This document shows, in pieces, positions 8,552-16,808 of a stretch of 64,000 nt of DNA (its first letter is position 1; the number at the start of each line of letters is the position of its first letter). Under the pieces are notes generated by a model, which did no database searches, was not told the DNA's origin, and worked only from the letters and a program-made list of their open reading frames with translations. Both the position numbers and the translations under genes were made by a program. Source of the DNA: GCA-016699445 sp964555055 (GTDB taxonomy: Bacteria > UBA10199 > JACPAL01 > GCA-016699445); NCBI GenBank assembly GCA_964555055.1, contig CAZKQW010000001.1:248001-312000 (forward strand), read 5' to 3'.

Positions 8552-8732
8552 CTTCCGAAGATCCATTACCTATTCTCTATCCCCTATGACCTCAGGAATC
8601 ATCTCACCTAATTTAAAGGTCGCTTCGCGAAAAGATGTCCCTAAATTTGAGGGGGAGCGAAGACAGGTGAACTCTTGGAGTGGCGATGTTTCCAACTTCT
8701 GCCGAAAAACCCCATGTCGCCTTTCTAAATTA

Positions 8733-9863
8733 TTAAGTCCTGTGAACGAAGATATCCTTGGCGACAGGAGCAGACTCGACGTATTTTTGGAGCAAAGAGA
8801 TGGTTCTCTCGTCCAAGGAGATACCTTGGGGAAGAATCAAAAGATCATTCACCGTTTTTACGTCGCGTGATAATTTCATCCCTACGGTTAATTTATCGAC
8901 GCTTAGGCAAATCTCGGTATCCCGCAATATCGGAGCTTCTTTGACAGACACGACAGTCCGCAAGGCCCTTAAAATCTCCGGGTCGAAGAATTCTTTGCGC
9001 GAACCTTCTAAAAAATCGCAGACTTTTTCCGGAGCGAGCGTGGAATCCGCGTTGAGACACTTGTCGAATTGATCGGAGGCCGCGATGATTCGACTGCCGA
9101 TGGGAATGGCAGAACTTCTCAATTTATCGGGGAAGCCCGTACCGTCGAACTTTTCGTGGTGGTGGCGAATGATCCGGGCTGCCTCTGCAAGATTGGGGAT
9201 CATTAGGGCGATCAATTCTCCATGCAGTACGTGCTTTTTCAACTGACTCATTTCCACTTCGCTCAAACGGCTTTCTTCTTTCTCCAGGATTGAGGTTGGC
9301 ACCGCGATTTTCCCTATATCGTGGAGGATGGCGGCCATTTCGATTTGAAAAATCGTCGCCTCGGGGACGGTGAGAACCTGAGCGATCTTTTTAGAAAGTT
9401 CGGCGACTCTTTTGGAATGATCGCCGATCCGGGAACTATGCATAGTCCCCATTTGCGAGAGAAGCTTTACGGTAGTGACGAAGCCTTTTTCCAGCTCTCC
9501 GTGTTCGATCGCCCTTCGCAGAGCGACCTTGAGATCGTCGTCGTTCCACGGCTTCGTTAAAAATCTATAGACGGCGCTGCGGTTGATGGCATCGATCGCG
9601 GCCTGCATATCCGCATAGCCCGTTAAGAGGATTCGGACGCTATCGGGAGCGATCTCACGCGCTTTTTCAAGGAAGACGGTGCCTTCCATGTCGGGCATGC
9701 GTTGATCCGAAACGATCAGCGCGTAGCGCCGTTCACGAAGCCAACCAAGAGCTTCCTGCGGGGATATCGTGGCGTCGATCTCGTATTTCTCAGGGCGCAG
9801 GAGCCGTTTGAGGGAATTCAATATACTCGATTCATCGTCCACCAATAGAAGACGATGCGGCAT
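8733..9863 (-). CDS. Response regulator with HD-GYP phosphodiesterase domain
   Basis: 376 residues. Residues 1-120 are a receiver (acidic pair at D9-D10, phosphoacceptor D53, Lys104 in TKPW). A linker leads to an HD-GYP domain with H181-D182-I-G-K and, near 235-245, HHEKFDGTGFP, matching the HHExxDGxGYP signature with Phe for Tyr. HD-GYP enzymes hydrolyse cyclic di-GMP. A further 75 residues at the end are of unknown fold. The gene is the last of four co-oriented genes (H-NOX, kinase, receiver, this), 9 bases after the receiver gene, with a strong AAGGAG site. The likely output is cyclic-di-GMP breakdown controlled by phosphorylation from the kinase. Confidence 0.93.
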   Translation of the reverse strand: MPHRLLLVDDESSILNSLKRLLRPEKYEIDATISPQEALGWLRERRYALIVSDQRMPDMEGTVFLEKAREIAPDSVRILLTGYADMQAAIDAINRSAVYRFLTKPWNDDDLKVALRRAIEHGELEKGFVTTVKLLSQMGTMHSSRIGDHSKRVAELSKKIAQVLTVPEATIFQIEMAAILHDIGKIAVPTSILEKEESRLSEVEMSQLKKHVLHGELIALMIPNLAEAARIIRHHHEKFDGTGFPDKLRSSAIPIGSRIIAASDQFDKCLNADSTLAPEKVCDFLEGSRKEFFDPEILRALRTVVSVKEAPILRDTEICLSVDKLTVGMKLSRDVKTVNDLLILPQGISLDERTISLLQKYVESAPVAKDIFVHRT

Positions 9864-9872
9864 AAGATCTCC

Positions 9873-10298
9873 TTAAGCCCGGATTTCTTTCCGGGCTTGC
9901 TGTAAAAGCAGATTCTTTTCCTCTTGGATTTTGATGTGCTCGAAGCATTGACGGATCGATTCCAACAATTCCTCGTCGTTCCATGGCTTCGTCATGAAGC
10001 GATAGACCTGGCCTTGATCGATGGCGTCGCAAACCACCTTAGCGTCGGCGTAACCCGATAAAATCAGCCGGAGGGATCCGGGGTCTATTTCGATGGCTTT
10101 CTTCAAGAACTCCACACCGTTCATGTCCGGCATGCGGTAGTCCGTCATGATTAGATGTATTTTATGCTTTTTGAGGATGTCGATGGCTTCATGCGCGCTT
10201 TGGGCCAGATGTATTTCATAGCCCTCTTTGCGGAAAAGCCTTTTTAAAGCCTGCAAAACGCCCGGTTCGTCGTCCACACAGAGCATTCTGTAACTCAT
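9873..10298 (-). CDS. Single-domain response regulator
   Basis: 141 residues: one receiver with the acidic pair at D9-D10, D53 (phosphoacceptor), Thr103-Lys104 in MTKPW, and a C-terminal helix to residue 141 but no output domain. It closely resembles the receiver of the downstream HD-GYP gene (both have TKPWND), which suggests duplication or that both accept phosphate from one kinase. Its ATG overlaps the kinase stop as ATGA. A free-standing receiver may act as phosphate sink or shuttle, or bind a protein. Confidence 0.9.
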   Translation of the reverse strand: MSYRMLCVDDEPGVLQALKRLFRKEGYEIHLAQSAHEAIDILKKHKIHLIMTDYRMPDMNGVEFLKKAIEIDPGSLRLILSGYADAKVVCDAIDQGQVYRFMTKPWNDEELLESIRQCFEHIKIQEEKNLLLQQARKEIRA

Positions 10299-11305
10299 GA
10301 AGACGCTCCTTTCAGGGGCAATCTTATGGTGAAAGTGGTCCCGACCCCCACTTGGCTCTCCACCGAGATATCCCCCTTATGTTTTTTGATGATACCGTAA
10401 GAAACGGATAATCCCAAACCGGTCCCCTTACCCACCGCTTTCGTCGTGAAAAAGGGGTTGAACAGCTTCTCCATATTCTCAGGTTTGATGCCGCTCCCCG
10501 TGTCGCTGAAGCGGATCACGATTTCATCCCCTTGCACGCCTGTTTCAATGGTTAACGTTCCTTGCGACGGCATCGCCTGCGCGGCGTTGACGATGAGGTT
10601 CATGAAGACTTGGTTCAGCTGCCCGGGAAAACACACGATCATCGGGAGGGGGTTCAACTTCTTAACCACTTCGCACTTGTACTTGATCTCGTTCCAAACG
10701 ATCTTAAGCGTGCTCTCGATTCCCTCATTGATGTCGGCTTCTTTCATCTCGGCCTCGTCGACACGAGCGAAACTCTTCAATCCTTTGACGATGTCCTTCA
10801 CCCGCGTGGTGCCGTCGATCGATTCATTCACTAGGTTGTCCAAGTCATCGAGGATATAAGCGATGTCTTCGTCCTCGCGGGTCGCCGCGACTTCGCCGAT
10901 TCGGCTTTGACAAGCGGTCCACTCGCCTTTGCGAACGGGATCCAAGGCGGACTCGTAGGTGGCGATCATTTTTTTTATCGAAGCAGCGTATTTCTTCAGA
11001 GTTTGTAGATTACTCATCACGAAACCAACCGGGTTGTTAATTTCGTGGGCGACTCCCGCGGCTAATTGGCCTAGCCCCGCCATTTTCTCCGATTGGACCA
11101 TCTGGGCTTGATTGCGCTTCAAAACCTTTTCCGCTTCGATCCTATCGGCTATTTGTTTTTTGAGGTGTTCGACGACCATATAAAGTTCTTTGGTTTTCTT
11201 CTCTAAAATATCCTCCGCCTTGAAGCGCGCTTGACGCTCGCGTTGCAAAGCTCTTTTGAGGACTTCTTCCGCATTGGTACCGACTTCTGTTTCCAAGGTT
11301 TCCAC
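10295..11305 (-). CDS. Soluble sensor histidine kinase (H-NOX partner)
   Basis: 336 residues, no membrane segments. N-terminal coiled coil (about 10-75), dimerisation helix with phosphoacceptor H87 in AGVAHEINNP, a long insert, and a C-terminal HATPase_c domain (N box NLIVNAAQA, G1 box DTGSGI, G2 box GTGLGLS). The HEINNP form is the NtrB/HisKA kind. Start GTG at 11305 with AGGAG eight bases upstream. It has no sensing domain of its own and sits 9 bases after the H-NOX gene, matching known H-NOX-associated kinases in which the gas sensor binds and inhibits or activates the kinase in trans. Confidence 0.93.
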   Translation of the reverse strand: METLETEVGTNAEEVLKRALQRERQARFKAEDILEKKTKELYMVVEHLKKQIADRIEAEKVLKRNQAQMVQSEKMAGLGQLAAGVAHEINNPVGFVMSNLQTLKKYAASIKKMIATYESALDPVRKGEWTACQSRIGEVAATREDEDIAYILDDLDNLVNESIDGTTRVKDIVKGLKSFARVDEAEMKEADINEGIESTLKIVWNEIKYKCEVVKKLNPLPMIVCFPGQLNQVFMNLIVNAAQAMPSQGTLTIETGVQGDEIVIRFSDTGSGIKPENMEKLFNPFFTTKAVGKGTGLGLSVSYGIIKKHKGDISVESQVGVGTTFTIRLPLKGASS

Positions 11306-11314
11306 GGGAATCTC

Positions 11315-11854
11315 CTACTGGATCACGAGTTCAAAACGACACTGGGGATCCTGACGGTGTAGGCACTGCGTTTGGGACATCTGTAATTGCGATTGATAAT
11401 GTTCGGCAGCTCCGGAGATCAGTCCCTCCGCCAGGTGGCACAACTTTCTCGGAGATTTATAGATCATGACCAATCGGTCGGGCGCCGGATCCTCATAGGA
11501 GAAGGAAGGCAGGGCGGCCCCGGGGTAGAGTTTTTTCACTTCCACATGGATGACATTATCGATGGTCATCAAAAATTCTTTCAGAGTTTTCTTGGAAAAA
11601 AATTCCGGATATAGCTTCGCCAGCTTCAAGAGCGTGAAATGCCCGAAAAAGCGCACCAACTCTTCCACCGTTTTTTCCGTTTTCTTGGCCAGCAGCGCTA
11701 CGTAAGAAAATAGCTCCGAATCATGGTACGTTTGAGCCGACGTATAGATCCCTTTTGAAACAGGCTTTGTTTGCTCGATCAACTGGTCCCACATTTCCAA
11801 ACCAAACTTCTCTTCGATCATTTCATTAAATATCGAGAAGATGACGCCTTTCAT
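11315..11854 (-). CDS. H-NOX heme sensor protein (heme NO/O2-binding)
   Basis: 179 residues, usual length. It opens MKGVIFSIFNEMIEEKFG, has the proximal-heme histidine H103 in VIHVEVKKLYPGAALPSF and the propionate-binding Y132-x-S134-x-R136 (YKSPR). Five residues after the Arg, where the O2-binding Thermoanaerobacter protein has its distal Tyr, this one has Leu, which suggests an NO-selective, non-O2-binding pocket (from memory of the family). Cys139, Cys164 and Cys172 match three of four cysteines described as zinc ligands in Shewanella/Vibrio H-NOX. Strong ribosome site (GAGGAGG). First gene of a four-gene signalling operon. Confidence 0.93.
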   Translation of the reverse strand: MKGVIFSIFNEMIEEKFGLEMWDQLIEQTKPVSKGIYTSAQTYHDSELFSYVALLAKKTEKTVEELVRFFGHFTLLKLAKLYPEFFSKKTLKEFLMTIDNVIHVEVKKLYPGAALPSFSYEDPAPDRLVMIYKSPRKLCHLAEGLISGAAEHYQSQLQMSQTQCLHRQDPQCRFELVIQ

Positions 11855-11876
11855 AAGAACCTCCTCACAACCTTAT

Positions 11877-11894
11877 AATATGACAAATATGACA
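11877..11894. repeat. Tandem 9-base repeat in the H-NOX promoter region
   Basis: AATATGACA occurs twice head to tail at 11877-11885 and 11886-11894 with no mismatch. It lies 23 to 40 bases upstream of the H-NOX ATG, between the coding start and the divergent-facing space before polA, so it could be an operator of the signalling operon. Short enough to be partly chance. Confidence 0.45.
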
Positions 11895-11990
11895 TAAGTG
11901 CCAATTCATTCTATAACACTATGTTCCATAACCTCCTAATAATAGGATACTTTTAGACTTTTTTAGGTGAAAATAATCAAAATAAGAAGC

Positions 11991-14234
11991 TTAATGTGCG
12001 GAATTCCAATTAGGCCCTTGTCCCACATCTACTTTGAGCGGAACCTTCAAAGACCCAGCCTGACTCATTTCGTCGGCTATCATATGGGCGCAACTTTCCG
12101 CTTGGGAGAGAGGCGTTTCGAACACTAACTCGTCATGTACTTGAATCAACATTCGGGTGCCCGGAAACTCCGCCAGACGAGTATCGATCGCCAGCATGGC
12201 TCTCTTGATCAAATCCGCGGCGGTGCCTTGAAAGACGGTGTTAAAAGCCGTCCTTTCCACCATAGCCCGCACCGTCGCATTAGGACTCAAAATATCCGGG
12301 AAGCGTCGAAGGCGCCCGTAAAGCGTCCTCAAGACCTTCTCTTCGCGTGCTTGCTTCATGAGACTCTCCCGCAGAGCCGTCACCCGCGGGTATTCGGCGA
12401 AATAACTTTTTATGTATTTTCCCGCCTCCGCCATGCTGATATCCAAGGCTTGGGAAAGGCTAAAGGCGCCTTGGCCGTACAGCACGGCAAAATTGACCGT
12501 CTTACCCACCGACCGCATCTCCTTCGTCACGAGCCCTTCCATGACCCCAAAGACCTTGGCTGCGGTGATCTGATGGATATCGCGATCCTCCGCAAAGGCT
12601 TGAATTAAGGCAGGCTCTTCGGAGAGATGCGCCAAGATTCGCAGCTCGATTTGGGAATAATCCGCCGACAGGAGCACGCACCCCGGGGACGCGATAAAAG
12701 CCTCGCGGATCTTCCGACCTTCTTCCGTGCGGATGGGGATGTTTTGGAGGTTCGGGTTGGAGGACGATAAGCGTCCCGTGGCCGCGACCGTTTGGTTGAA
12801 GGACGTATGCACCCGTCCTGTTTCGTCGACCTGATTGGGCAAGGCATCTAAGTATGTGGATTTGAGCTTGGATAAACTCCGGTATTCCAAAATAACCTTC
12901 GGCAACTCGTGCTTTTTCGAGAGCTCGGTCAGGACGTCGACATCCGTGGAATATCCTGTCTTAGTCTTGCGAATGACCGGAAGCTTCAACTTTTCGAAAA
13001 GGACTTCGCCTAACTGCTTCGGCGAGTTGAGATTGAATTCCTGCTCCCCCAGTCGGTGAGCCCTCGCTTCCATTTCACGCATCTTACCTTCGTAGAGCCG
13101 GGATGTTTTCTTCAAAGCCTCCACATCCAACAACACGCCGTTCTTTTCGATGCGCCTCAAGACATCCGCTAAGGGAAGTTCGAGACCTTGGTAGAGTGCC
13201 CACAAGCCCTCCTTCTTCAATTGGTCTTCCAAAGTCGCGTCTTTGAGGTAATGCCGCCTCAAAAGCTCGAAATCCCGCGCGCCATCGGGGTCCAGAAGAT
13301 ACAAACCCAACTTTTCTTCGTCGCTCAAGGCGGTCGGCTCCCCTTCTAGGGCAAGCTGCGCTTGACTTCCCTCGTCGGAAGCCGGCCCGCTCCATTCCGT
13401 CAGGAATTTCTTGAATTCCAACTCCTCGAAGAGCTCCCGCATCTTTTCGGGATCGGGGTCCCGAATCTCGAAGTCCTTGAGATCGTACGAGAACGGCGCG
13501 TCGGTTACGATCGTCGCTAGTTCCTTGCACAAGCGCGCTTGGTCGGCGTGTTGCTGGAGCTTCTCGCCCATCTTACCCTTCACGTCTCGCGCGTGCTGCA
13601 GAAGGTTTTCGAGGGAACCGTATTCTTGGATGAGCTTGGCCGCCGTCTTGTCGCCGATGCCGGGAACCCCCGGGATGTTGTCGGAAGAATCCCCGGAGAG
13701 CGCAAGGATGTCTGTCACCTGCTTGGGCCCGACGCCGAACTTCTCCCGCACTTCGGGTTCGCGTACCCATTTCTCCTTCATACTATCGTAGATGAGAATA
13801 CGATCATCCACCAACTGCATCATGTCCTTGTCGCCCGTCACGATCACGATTTCCCAATCGTTCTCTACGAACTGGGAAGCGATGGTCCCGATGACGTCAT
13901 CGGCTTCGTAGTTCGGGAGTTCGAGGACGGGCAGGTTCAAGGCTTGGGCGATTTTCCGGAAATACGGGAACTGCGGCACAAGATCCGGCGGCGGCTCGCC
14001 GCGGTTGGCCTTGTATTCCGGGTATTTCTCATTGCGGAACGTCTTGCGCGCGACGTCGAACACGATGCCGATTAAGTCGGGCTTGTGCTCCTTCAGGAGC
14101 TTCACCATCATGTTGGTGAACCCGAACAAGGCATTCGTCGGCAAGCCCTTGGAATTGCTCAGAGGACGGATCGCATAGTACGCGCGGAAGATGTAGCCGG
14201 AGGCGTCGACGAGGTAGAGGCGTTTCGAGGGCAT
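11991..14234 (-). CDS. polA: DNA polymerase I without 3'-5' exonuclease domain
   Basis: 747 residues. The N-terminal 5'-nuclease domain (to about 270) has the DASGYIFRAYYA start, the YEADDVIGT metal motif, VTGDKDMMQL and the H3TH GDSSDNIPGVPGIGDKTA. After a short linker comes the polymerase domain with motif A (ADYSQIELRI), motif B (RSVGKTVNFAVLYGQG) and motif C (QVHDELVFE). Between them, in place of the roughly 200-residue proofreading domain, there are only about 70 residues without the DxE exonuclease motifs, consistent with 747 rather than 900 residues. I took the start at the ATG at 14234 because it begins the conserved fold; a GTG at 14294 would add 20 residues. Replication gap filling and repair. 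Confidence 0.95.
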   Translation of the reverse strand: MPSKRLYLVDASGYIFRAYYAIRPLSNSKGLPTNALFGFTNMMVKLLKEHKPDLIGIVFDVARKTFRNEKYPEYKANRGEPPPDLVPQFPYFRKIAQALNLPVLELPNYEADDVIGTIASQFVENDWEIVIVTGDKDMMQLVDDRILIYDSMKEKWVREPEVREKFGVGPKQVTDILALSGDSSDNIPGVPGIGDKTAAKLIQEYGSLENLLQHARDVKGKMGEKLQQHADQARLCKELATIVTDAPFSYDLKDFEIRDPDPEKMRELFEELEFKKFLTEWSGPASDEGSQAQLALEGEPTALSDEEKLGLYLLDPDGARDFELLRRHYLKDATLEDQLKKEGLWALYQGLELPLADVLRRIEKNGVLLDVEALKKTSRLYEGKMREMEARAHRLGEQEFNLNSPKQLGEVLFEKLKLPVIRKTKTGYSTDVDVLTELSKKHELPKVILEYRSLSKLKSTYLDALPNQVDETGRVHTSFNQTVAATGRLSSSNPNLQNIPIRTEEGRKIREAFIASPGCVLLSADYSQIELRILAHLSEEPALIQAFAEDRDIHQITAAKVFGVMEGLVTKEMRSVGKTVNFAVLYGQGAFSLSQALDISMAEAGKYIKSYFAEYPRVTALRESLMKQAREEKVLRTLYGRLRRFPDILSPNATVRAMVERTAFNTVFQGTAADLIKRAMLAIDTRLAEFPGTRMLIQVHDELVFETPLSQAESCAHMIADEMSQAGSLKVPLKVDVGQGPNWNSAH

Positions 14235-14387
14235 CGAGATGCACATGCCCTTAAATGAAAATGGTGGGCAACTACTATTCACCGTCTTCGTCACTTTTTT
14301 ACCAAATTAACACCAAAAACAATTATGTAAAATTTAATATTAATATTTAATTTTGACATAATTATTTTTTTAAAACAGTATAAATTC

Positions 14388-15581
14388 ATGGCTCACTTAC
14401 GCTCAAGACATATCGAACAAAGACTCAAAAAAGCCTTAACCTACGCACCCTGCATCGGGATCTTGGGCATGAGACAGACGGGAAAGTCGACCCTTCTCAA
14501 GATGTTCTCGAAAGAATACCATTCGTTCGATAGCGAAGGGGTCTTTAGTCGATTCGAACGGGAAGGATCCGAGATCCTCTCTTCGGCTCCAAGCCCTCTG
14601 GGGCTCGACGAAGTCCAAAAATACCCCCCTATTTTTGATCAACTTAAACTCTCCGTCGATCGCGCTAAAAAACCGGGGCGCTTCCTCCTCAGTGGATCCG
14701 TCCGTTTTTCGTCCCGGCAACAGATCCGGGAGTCCCTGACGGGCCGAATCATCCTACTGGAACTCTTCCCCATGACCCTTGCGGAATGCCATCAAAAACC
14801 TCCTTCATCCTTCTTAAGATTATTTCATGAGAAGACTCCTTGGGAAGAACTTACCGACATCCTCAAAAAAAGACATTGGGCTTCCGAAGAAAAAATCGAT
14901 CGTTATCAAAAAACGGGAGGGCTGCCGGGCATTTGCTTTCGTCGAGAGGAGGCCATCCGCTCCGACTTCTATTCTTCTCATTTAGAAACTCTTTTAGGAA
15001 GGGACATCCAACTCATTCGTAAAATTCAGCTAAGCATTTCAAAATTAACCTCGCTCCTCACGGAAATCGCGAAAAGGCAAGGCTTGCCCATCAATTTTTC
15101 CGAACTCTCCCGTATCGTAGGGACTTCAATTCCGACCGTAAAATCGGCCTTAGAAGTGATGGAGGGTGTCTTTTTGATTCGGCCTTATGGAGATACTTGG
15201 TTTATCGAGGATAGCGGACTTTCTCATTTTTTAGCTCCCCAAAAAGATATTTCGAATCAAACCACGCGCTGGGAAATGTTGAGGCTCTGTTACCTGGAAT
15301 TACGGGCCCAGATTGCCTACGGACTCAAGCATGAAGTTGGCATGAAGCCTTATAAGACAAGGGGCGGAATCGATATCCCATTTTTAATCGAGTCAAAATC
15401 CGGCGAACGATTGGCGATCGTGATAGAAGAAGAAGCCTTGCCTTCTAATAAAGCCTTAAAGAGCCTTTCGTGGTTCGGGAAACGCGCTAAAAACATCACG
15501 CCCTTAATACTCCTGAACTCCCCAAAACCTCTTATCAGTTCAACGGGAATTACGTGCCTTCCATGGACGTGGATTTTTTAA
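14388..15581 (+). CDS. AAA-type ATPase (DUF4143-type), second copy
   Basis: 397 residues. Walker A at 27-35 (GMRQTGKST) and Walker B around 71-75 (LGLDE) are followed by a helical segment, a LLGRDI/LLTEIAKRQG winged-helix-like part, and a C-terminal segment (GIDIPFLIES) where the nuclease-like catalytic residues appear degenerate. It belongs to the same broad family as the ATPase at 1475-2806 but the two are not close in sequence. The upstream 100 bases are very AT-rich. Divergent from polA, convergent with hemB (one base apart). Function unknown. Confidence 0.82.
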   Translation: MAHLRSRHIEQRLKKALTYAPCIGILGMRQTGKSTLLKMFSKEYHSFDSEGVFSRFEREGSEILSSAPSPLGLDEVQKYPPIFDQLKLSVDRAKKPGRFLLSGSVRFSSRQQIRESLTGRIILLELFPMTLAECHQKPPSSFLRLFHEKTPWEELTDILKKRHWASEEKIDRYQKTGGLPGICFRREEAIRSDFYSSHLETLLGRDIQLIRKIQLSISKLTSLLTEIAKRQGLPINFSELSRIVGTSIPTVKSALEVMEGVFLIRPYGDTWFIEDSGLSHFLAPQKDISNQTTRWEMLRLCYLELRAQIAYGLKHEVGMKPYKTRGGIDIPFLIESKSGERLAIVIEEEALPSNKALKSLSWFGKRAKNITPLILLNSPKPLISSTGITCLPWTWIF

Positions 15582-15582
15582 A

Positions 15583-16584
15583 CTAATGAAAAATAGACTT
15601 TACAGCTTCCTTAGCGAAATACGTCACGATTAAATCCGCACCCGCCCTCTTAATGGAGAGAAGCGTTTCTAGAATCATCGACTTCTCATCGACCCACCCC
15701 TTCTCCACCCCGGCTTTGATCATCGCGTATTCGCCGCTCACTTGATAAGCCGCGATCGGGAGATCAACCACGGCCTTCACTTTTGAGATCACGTCTAAAT
15801 ACGACAAGGCCGGCTTCACCATGAGGATGTCGGCGCCTTCTCGGGCGTCGAGCTTCGCCTCGCGCAGAGCTTCTCGGATATTACCCGCGTCCATTTGGTA
15901 AGTCTTACGGTCGCCGAATTGCGGCGCCGATCCGGCCGCTTCCCGGAAGGGACCGTAGAACGCCGACGCGTATTTTACCGCGTAGCTCATCAGGGAGACG
16001 TCGGAAAAACCGGAACCATCTAAAGCCGAGCGGATAGCCCGGACGCGTCCGTCCATCATATCGGACGGGGCCACCATATCGGCCCCTGCTATCGCATGCG
16101 ACACGGCGACGTCCGAGAGGATCTCCAAAGAAGAGTCGTTATCGATCACGAAATCCTGCGCCCCGGTTCTCTGATTCCCCTCTCTACCCTTCACCATCCC
16201 GCAATGCCCGTGACTCGTGTATTCACACAGACAAACATCAGTGATCACCAAGAGCTCCGGGACTTTGTCCTTAATGGCCCGTACCGCATTCTGCACGATT
16301 CCGTTCGCCGCCCATCCACCCGTTGCTCGTTCGTCTTTTTTCCTCGGAATACCGAAAAGGATCACCGCCGGGACTCCTGATTTGTAAACAGACGCCGCCT
16401 CTTTTGCGATGTCCTTCAACGTGAATTGCGCGACTCCCGGCATCGATTTAATGGGCTTCGGCGTGGTTTCGGTGACGAATAGAGGCTGGATCAATTGCTC
16501 AGGGCATAAGCGCGTTTCACGCACCATGTTTCTCAATGTTTTTGAGGATCGTAAGCGACGCGGACGGTGGTGGGAAATTGCCAT
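15583..16584 (-). CDS. hemB: Porphobilinogen synthase (delta-aminolevulinate dehydratase)
   Basis: 333 residues, standard length. It joins two 5-aminolevulinate molecules to porphobilinogen in heme synthesis. The substrate-binding lysines are in SYAVKYASAFYGPFR and the Schiff-base lysine in MVKPALSYLD. The zinc-type active site is visible as DVCLCEYTSHGHCG (three cysteines), with RTG and DMMDGRVRAIR conserved. The zinc motif places it among zinc-dependent rather than magnesium-dependent enzymes. ATG at 16584, with only a weak ribosome site. The other heme genes are not in the window. Confidence 0.97.
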   Translation of the reverse strand: MAISHHRPRRLRSSKTLRNMVRETRLCPEQLIQPLFVTETTPKPIKSMPGVAQFTLKDIAKEAASVYKSGVPAVILFGIPRKKDERATGGWAANGIVQNAVRAIKDKVPELLVITDVCLCEYTSHGHCGMVKGREGNQRTGAQDFVIDNDSSLEILSDVAVSHAIAGADMVAPSDMMDGRVRAIRSALDGSGFSDVSLMSYAVKYASAFYGPFREAAGSAPQFGDRKTYQMDAGNIREALREAKLDAREGADILMVKPALSYLDVISKVKAVVDLPIAAYQVSGEYAMIKAGVEKGWVDEKSMILETLLSIKRAGADLIVTYFAKEAVKSIFH

Positions 16585-16808
16585 GGTCGGGAGTTATTCT
16601 GCGGACGAAAATCTTGTCAATACAATGGAAATACTCAACGAGATCTCTTCCGAAAATTGCCAGTCTCCTCAGAATTTTCGCGCTTTTTTTCAGTTTTTGT
16701 TTTCTGGCTTGCAAACAGAATTTTCGAACCCACTGACAACTTCCGGACTCTTGTGACGAAATGACATTTAATCGTACTGCATAACAACTATTTACCTTAG
16801 GAGGAAAT

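Noticed and set aside
8552..8732. Terminator between the hemerythrin and HD-GYP genes
   Set aside because: Only short, weak inverted repeats (CCCT...AGGG) are seen, with no T run.
11898..11904. Minus-strand TTGGCAC in front of the H-NOX gene as a sigma-54 promoter
   Set aside because: No TTGC/GC element at the required -12 position.
14353..14384. TTGACA and TATAAA as a promoter before the second ATPase gene
   Set aside because: The spacer is 20 bases, longer than the 16-18 expected, and the -10 would be only four bases before the ATG.
16409..16756. Plus-strand open frame over the hemB start region
   Set aside because: It is antisense to hemB and has no ribosome site or protein-like composition.
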